IMG/VR virus record: IMGVR_UViG_3300038410_000026
Coordinates: 31,393-95,392 of that record
Origin: a virus
DNA length: 64,000 bases
Strand: one strand, 5' to 3'
The translations under genes were made by a program, and so were the position numbers. Below, piece after piece: positions 60,823 through 64,000 of the stretch. The notes below the pieces were generated by a model. That model saw only the letters and a program-made list of their open reading frames with translations. It was not told where the DNA came from and made no database searches. How positions within the stretch are numbered: the stretch's first letter is position 1; every line of letters begins with the position of its first letter.

Positions 60823-61029
60823 TCACATCGAAGGGCGCATTAATAGCTCGGCGCTTTCCTGGATATATTTGGCCATTTGGATGGCTGTTTCCGGTTTTAC
60901 CGCTAACCTCGCGTCTCCGAAGATCACCATCACCACATGGCGCTCGTGATCCGGGGCCACGTAAACTTCCGTTTCGGTAGGCGGTGGCTCAGGGGCCACC
61001 CTGCCATTGGGTTTGTTTTTGTTCTTCAT
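60823..61029 (-). CDS. Hypothetical protein
   Basis: I prefer the ATG at 61029, which has GGAG eight bases upstream, to the GTG at 61050. The 68 residues have a Lys/Asn-rich start and a beta-rich core (ETEVYVAPDHERHVVMVIFG), then a helix (PETAIQMAKYIQESAELLMR). It follows the initiator gene by about 20 bases. Function is unknown. Confidence 0.6.
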   Translation of the reverse strand: MKNKNKPNGRVAPEPPPTETEVYVAPDHERHVVMVIFGDARLAVKPETAIQMAKYIQESAELLMRPSM

Positions 61030-61050
61030 CTGGTTTCTCCATCGCTCCAC

Positions 61051-62421
61051 CTAGCCTTCACTCAACTGCCGCATACTTTCAGCTACTAAAATCTCAACGT
61101 CGGAGGAGGTTTGGCCTTTCTTGCGCTTGACCATCATCCAGTCGAGTTCTCCCACGGCGAGCTTCCACCAGTTCTTCACCAGCCAGCGAAAGGTAAGCCA
61201 TCCCACTTCGCTTTCCCGCTGCCGGTGGATGGTTTCCGCCTTCGCGCAGAGCGCCTCAAACTCCCGCTCAAATTCGGGATCAGCCGGGATCGGCGGATCG
61301 CGCAGCATATTCCACTTTTCGACCTTTGGGCCGCTCTCAACCAGCCGGTTCCAAGTTTCAGCCTTCAGCGGCAAACTTGACGAAATTGTTTTAAGGCCCA
61401 CAGCGGCTCCGTTGGCACCTACCGCGTGGCTGGAGGCACCCCTACCCCTGAAATCCCCGCCTGCATCGCCGGGGGCGGCAAGGACATGGACTTCAGGAGG
61501 CGTCCCCGGTTCGAATTTGACCCCATGCTCCCGCACGAACTTCAAAAACGCCCCTAGCTTGTCGTCGTACTCGACCCAGTAATCCTCCCCAATGAAGGCT
61601 TCAAGTGATTGACTCCATTGGTTTTCTGTAAGGCCAGACTTCTCCATGGCCTCGCGCAAACGCTTGGTTTCCCTGGCTGAGTTGAGCTTCATGCCCTTCA
61701 GCCGCTTTAGCCTGGACTTAACCCACTTCAGGGTGGTGTCTACGTCCAGATCTGGACATGGAGAGGGGGGCGGCGGAATTGGGGGTGAGGTTGCCTCCAG
61801 GTCCGAGACAGGTTCGGGTTCTGGATACAGGTTCCGTCCAAGGTCAGGATGTGTATGCCTGTATGGGCAAGGGGACACAGGGGATTCTTCTTCTGTCTTC
61901 TCCACAGTTGTCTTCTCCACAGATCTTCCTTTATAAGCCCCGACAGATCTGTCGTAGTCCGTTACGACAGATCTGTCGTAGTCCGTTACGACAGTTTTGT
62001 CGCAGCTAGCTACGACAGATCTGTCGTAGCTGTGGCCTACCCCTACGTCATCACTCGATGGTTCGCTATCTTCTTCATCTTCAACATCATCGGGAGAAGA
62101 GGCGTAGATGTCGGTAAAGATTTTACTTGCCAAAAAGTGGTGCGCGGCGGTTTTCCCAAAACCCCGCTGTTGAGTTTCGATCAGACCAAAATTTCTCAAT
62201 TCCAGCAGGTATCGATTCACGCTTCTATCCGATACGCCCATCTCCTCGGCAATACGGGCGACGGATGCCATACAGTACGTTTTAGTCCTTTTGGACATTC
62301 TGGACATAATCGCATAACACAGCTTCGCATCGGTACTGATTTCAGCTAAACGTAATAGTCGATTTGGTACTACGGTTACATCTCGGGAGAATTCGAACGG
62401 ACGCAGGTATTGTTTAGCCAT
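61051..62421 (-). CDS. Replication initiator with internal origin repeats
   Basis: The 456-residue protein has an N-terminal helix-turn-helix region (SVARIAEEMGVSDRSVNRYL then LELRNFGLIETQQRGFG), typical of phage replisome-organiser proteins. An acidic linker and a run of five 8-residue repeats based on YDRSVV follow at about residues 132-169, exactly where the DNA carries palindromic repeats. A Pro-rich linker leads to a C-terminal domain (KMKLNSARETKRLREAMEKS-type helices and a basic WLTFRWLVKNWWKLAVGELD). The lambda O protein has the same plan, binding its own gene to start replication and loading helicase. DnaB lies downstream in the same operon. Confidence 0.75.
   Translation of the reverse strand: MAKQYLRPFEFSRDVTVVPNRLLRLAEISTDAKLCYAIMSRMSKRTKTYCMASVARIAEEMGVSDRSVNRYLLELRNFGLIETQQRGFGKTAAHHFLASKIFTDIYASSPDDVEDEEDSEPSSDDVGVGHSYDRSVVASCDKTVVTDYDRSVVTDYDRSVGAYKGRSVEKTTVEKTEEESPVSPCPYRHTHPDLGRNLYPEPEPVSDLEATSPPIPPPPSPCPDLDVDTTLKWVKSRLKRLKGMKLNSARETKRLREAMEKSGLTENQWSQSLEAFIGEDYWVEYDDKLGAFLKFVREHGVKFEPGTPPEVHVLAAPGDAGGDFRGRGASSHAVGANGAAVGLKTISSSLPLKAETWNRLVESGPKVEKWNMLRDPPIPADPEFEREFEALCAKAETIHRQRESEVGWLTFRWLVKNWWKLAVGELDWMMVKRKKGQTSSDVEILVAESMRQLSEG
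61742..61759. repeat. Copy 5 of dispersed CCAGATCTGG palindrome
   Basis: ACGTCCAGATCTGGACAT is identical to copy 2 at 12926. It lies in the initiator gene about 170 bp downstream (in the direction of transcription) of the iteron array. Confidence 0.7.
61915..62028. repeat. Iteron array, probable replication origin
   Basis: TACGACAGATCTGTCGTA, an 18-bp perfect palindrome, occurs at 61963-61980 and 62011-62028. Variants lie at 61939-61956 (first two bases changed) and 61987-62004 (centre TTTT). A fifth degenerate unit begins at 61915. The starts are exactly 24 bp apart, equal to eight codons, so the array stays in frame. Regular palindromic repeats inside an initiator gene are the plan of lambdoid origins. 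Confidence 0.8.
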
Positions 62422-62555
62422 CTTGCCCCCAAACTCTTCGCTTGAAGGTTTCGGAGGGGGTGGGAAGCGGCGGAAACTAGCGGATTCCGCTTCTCGTGGG
62501 TCCCCCTCGCGAGGTTTCCTTTTCCTCAGCCCACTGATCAGGTGGACCGGCTGTG
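62422..62555 (-). promoter_or_regulatory. Structured 5' leader of the initiator mRNA
   Basis: The predicted transcript from 62556-62584 has about 130 leader bases before ATG 62421. CCCCC and GGGGG segments flank a CTTC/GAAG hairpin just before the start codon, so the purine-rich G tract that would serve as ribosome site can be sequestered. No coding frame is seen. This could control initiator synthesis at the translational level. Confidence 0.4.
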
Positions 62556-62584
62556 ATGCTACAGTGAGATTACAGGCTTGTCAA
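62556..62584 (-). promoter_or_regulatory. Sigma70-type promoter for the replication operon
   Basis: On the minus strand TTGACA (62579-62584) and TAGCAT (62556-62561) are 17 bases apart. The upstream AT-rich gap to 62732 contains TGGACA (62634-62639) and TGTCCA (62652-62657) as a spaced inverted repeat that might be an operator. Otherwise I see no gene between 62585 and 62732. Confidence 0.7.
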
Positions 62585-62732
62585 GACCTAATTTTTGAAA
62601 TTACTCACCAGGGTCATTACCTGCGGTGCAATTTGGACAATAGAGAACATATGTCCATAACAGCGACAAAAACTGAAATATGTCGAGCGTGTTCAATATT
62701 CGACTATCTATGTCCTAGGACTCTTGGGGTGG

Positions 62733-62903
62733 TTATTCGGCCTTGACCGCCGCGCACAGGTGCGACCACAGTCCCTCTTCCTCGTCTTGGGCATCCGGCG
62801 CTCGCACATATAGGGCGCGGAAAGCGGCTCGCAGTTCGTCCTGATCCATCGAATCATCGTCCGCGTGGCATCGGACGAACTCAAGCGCATCTATTTTCGT
62901 CAT
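62733..62903 (-). CDS. Small acidic protein
   Basis: GGAGGG precedes ATG 62903. The 56-residue protein is acidic and helical (FVRCHADDDSMDQDELRAAF, DAQDEEEGLWSHLCAAVKAE). It is too short to assign. The strong ribosome site and amino-acid composition support translation. Confidence 0.65.
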   Translation of the reverse strand: MTKIDALEFVRCHADDDSMDQDELRAAFRALYVRAPDAQDEEEGLWSHLCAAVKAE

Positions 62904-62917
62904 CTTTGTTCCCTCCT

Positions 62918-63039
62918 GCCCGGATCGTCCGGGCGTTGATCTCCATCCAGTCTCCCCGCTTTCGCGGTCGGCGCGGCCCGAAGACCGCCGCTGGGGTGGT
63001 GCCGGGCGGGGTTAGAGCCCGGCAGTGTGTTCACCACTA
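62918..63039 (-). other. GC-rich structured intergenic RNA region
   Basis: Several strong hairpins are packed here: GCCCGGA/TCCGGGC (62918-62934), CCGC/GCGG around 62958-62972, and GCCGGGC/GCCCGGC (63001-63023) with an outer GTGGT/ACCAC pair. There is no T-run to make a terminator and no convincing coding frame. It could be a small structured RNA or a processing region between small genes. Confidence 0.45.
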
Positions 63040-63126
63040 CTATTCGGCGATTTCCTCCTCGAACGAAGTGAGTTCGTCCGAGAAAAACTCAAAGAGTTTG
63101 AAGGTGCTGATGGTGGATCGGGACAT
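63040..63126 (-). CDS. Possible 28-residue acidic microprotein
   Basis: The frame begins with MSRSTISTFKLFEFFSDEL and ends in an acidic tail. It starts four bases after the preceding stop but has no clear ribosome site, so translation would depend on coupling. It is reported with low confidence. Confidence 0.35.
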   Translation of the reverse strand: MSRSTISTFKLFEFFSDELTSFEEEIAE

Positions 63127-63129
63127 CGC

Positions 63130-63360
63130 TTATTTTTTCACGTCACTCGATTGCCCACCCACGGCGGAAAGATCCCACGACGTCCCGGTATCTGGCTTAA
63201 AATTATTTAACGCCTCACGCCCTTGATGCACGGCGGCCCAATTAACTTCTTGGCCCAACGATCCTCGCTTTTCGTTGTCCATAACGAGCAGTTCAAGGGC
63301 TTGATAGAGCGCCCTGGTTTTCTTATCCATTTCGTTCCCAACCTTGAGTCCGTGTGGCAT
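63130..63360 (-). CDS. Hypothetical protein
   Basis: GGAGGA lies before ATG 63360, which abuts the stop of the previous gene. The 76 residues have a helical N-terminal half (DKKTRALYQALELLVMDNEK) and a polar C-terminus. A later in-frame ATG at 63330 is possible. No family is recognised. Confidence 0.6.
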   Translation of the reverse strand: MPHGLKVGNEMDKKTRALYQALELLVMDNEKRGSLGQEVNWAAVHQGREALNNFKPDTGTSWDLSAVGGQSSDVKK

Positions 63361-63507
63361 CTATCTGCTCCTCCGGTAAGAAACCATCCACTTGCCAGAC
63401 TCCATCTTGCGGATAGCCCATGTATCTTGCTTCCAGTTGATTTGCTGACCCCTCTCAGAGGCCATTGCCTGAAGATCGTCGCTGTCTTTCACCGAGTAGA
63501 TCATCAT
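63361..63507 (-). CDS. Small hypothetical protein
   Basis: GGAGGG precedes ATGATG at 63507. The 48-residue protein contains YSVKDSDDLQAMASERGQQI then WAIRKMESGKWMVSYRRSR. It has a helix followed by short strands and looks like a complete mini-domain. It is in the same tight leftward run as its neighbours. Confidence 0.6.
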   Translation of the reverse strand: MMIYSVKDSDDLQAMASERGQQINWKQDTWAIRKMESGKWMVSYRRSR

Positions 63508-63560
63508 TGCTATTCCCTCCTGCCTTTCTTCTTGAAACTGCGTAGTATACCCCTGCTGAA

Positions 63561-63746
63561 TTAAGGTTTTAATTCCTTTACTTCAATCTTCCCGAATCGC
63601 TTCTCCATCCATCGGATGAGGTTGTTAAAGGGTTGCCCTTTGAACATGGAGACTACATTTGCCGCCTTGGTCACGATCAAGTTATCAGTGTCAACTTGTA
63701 CGGTCATCTTCGGGCTGGACACGTACCACTTTTGTTTGCCTGCCAT
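63561..63746 (-). CDS. Hypothetical protein
   Basis: The 61-residue product is basic and beta-rich (KWYVSSPKMTVQVDTDNLIV) and ends in a helix (FNNLIRWMEKRFGKIEVKEL). It lies just after the gene running off the window. No family is recognised. Confidence 0.6.
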   Translation of the reverse strand: MAGKQKWYVSSPKMTVQVDTDNLIVTKAANVVSMFKGQPFNNLIRWMEKRFGKIEVKELKP

Positions 63747-63755
63747 TGATTGTTT

Positions 63756-63998
63756 CTAGCGCTTTCTGGCTTCGATCAGGGCGGAGATCTGTTGCGATAT
63801 GCCGCCCTTGGTGTATCGCAGATCGCCTGCCTTGTGGCGTTTTACCGCAAACTGGTACAAATCCCCTGGACTCGAAAAACTCTGCTTCATTCTCCGGTCC
63901 ATTTTGTACAGAGCATTGCATTGGGCTTCGGTTGGCTGGTCATGCCGCCAGCGGGCATTTGTCAACACGGTTCCGATATAGTCTTTGGGGACCAATTG
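63756..63998 (-). CDS. Partial gene, C-terminus of hypothetical protein
   Basis: The frame is still open at the right edge, so the N-terminus lies outside the window. The visible 80 residues contain PTEAQCNALYKMDRRMKQSF, SPGDLYQFAVKRHKAGDLRY and GGISQQISALIEARKR. This Lys/Arg-rich helical ending resembles the C-termini of short phage recombination or replication accessory proteins, but I cannot name it. Confidence 0.55.
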   Translation of the reverse strand, partial: QLVPKDYIGTVLTNARWRHDQPTEAQCNALYKMDRRMKQSFSSPGDLYQFAVKRHKAGDLRYTKGGISQQISALIEARKR

Positions 63999-64000
63999 AT

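Noticed and set aside
61939-62028. CRISPR-like array
   Set aside because: The regular 24-bp units are repeats with only six-base gaps, the gaps are near-identical and in a coding frame, and there are no cas genes. It is an iteron array.
1-64000. Prophage integration module
   Set aside because: I found no integrase, excisionase or attachment-site-like structure in the window. An HTH protein alone does not show lysogeny.

Overview
The window reads as about 64 kb of a double-stranded DNA bacteriophage, most simply a short-tailed (podovirus-like) one. It has a terminase, portal, scaffold and HK97-type capsid series, small head-tail connectors and a nozzle-like tail protein, then fibre and tailspike genes and a set of very large internal virion proteins including a lytic transglycosylase. 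I see no tail tube, sheath or tape-measure gene and no integrase. Both ends are cut inside genes. The host cannot be named; the -35/-10 promoters and strong Shine-Dalgarno sites point to a bacterium using sigma70-type promoters.

Layout. 1-4.2 kb is mostly leftward: a Ro60/TROVE-vWA protein, a coiled-coil partner, and upstream of Ro60 a non-coding stretch of tRNA-like folds, one of which has the architecture of a bacterial Y RNA. Beside it are an HTH regulator, a cyclic-phosphate-processing receiver (cREC) protein and a membrane coiled-coil protein under a leaderless-type promoter. I read this as an RNA-surveillance or RNA-repair module. 4.3-9.4 kb holds small rightward accessory genes, with a degenerate tRNA-Ser-like element and a structured RNA near 8.8-9.06 kb. 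9.4-19.5 kb is packaging and head: terminase subunits, a zinc ribbon protein, portal, three arginine/lysine-rich microproteins of 12-20 residues, scaffold, major capsid and decoration proteins, ending at a good terminator. 19.5-43.3 kb is connectors, nozzle, fibres, a beta-helix tailspike, a LAGLIDADG homing endonuclease, a glycosyltransferase-like gene, a 2064-residue adhesin-like protein and a GNAT acetyltransferase. 43.3-56.5 kb encodes internal virion proteins. Two of these reading frames are joined by what looks like a dnaX-type -1 frameshift signal (A AAA AAG TAG at 53887-53896), which would make a roughly 2077-residue protein carrying a kinase-like and a zinc-metallopeptidase motif.

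56.7-64 kb is leftward: RusA resolvase, HNH nuclease, DnaB-type helicase, a replication initiator, and many small genes. The initiator gene carries an in-frame array of 18-bp palindromes at an exact 24-bp period, resembling the lambda origin inside gene O. A second palindrome, ACGTCCAGATCTGGACAT, recurs at five dispersed places, three of them at gene starts.

All assignments come from reading the sequence and recognising motifs. No database search, folding program or alignment was run, and virion structural names rest partly on gene order.
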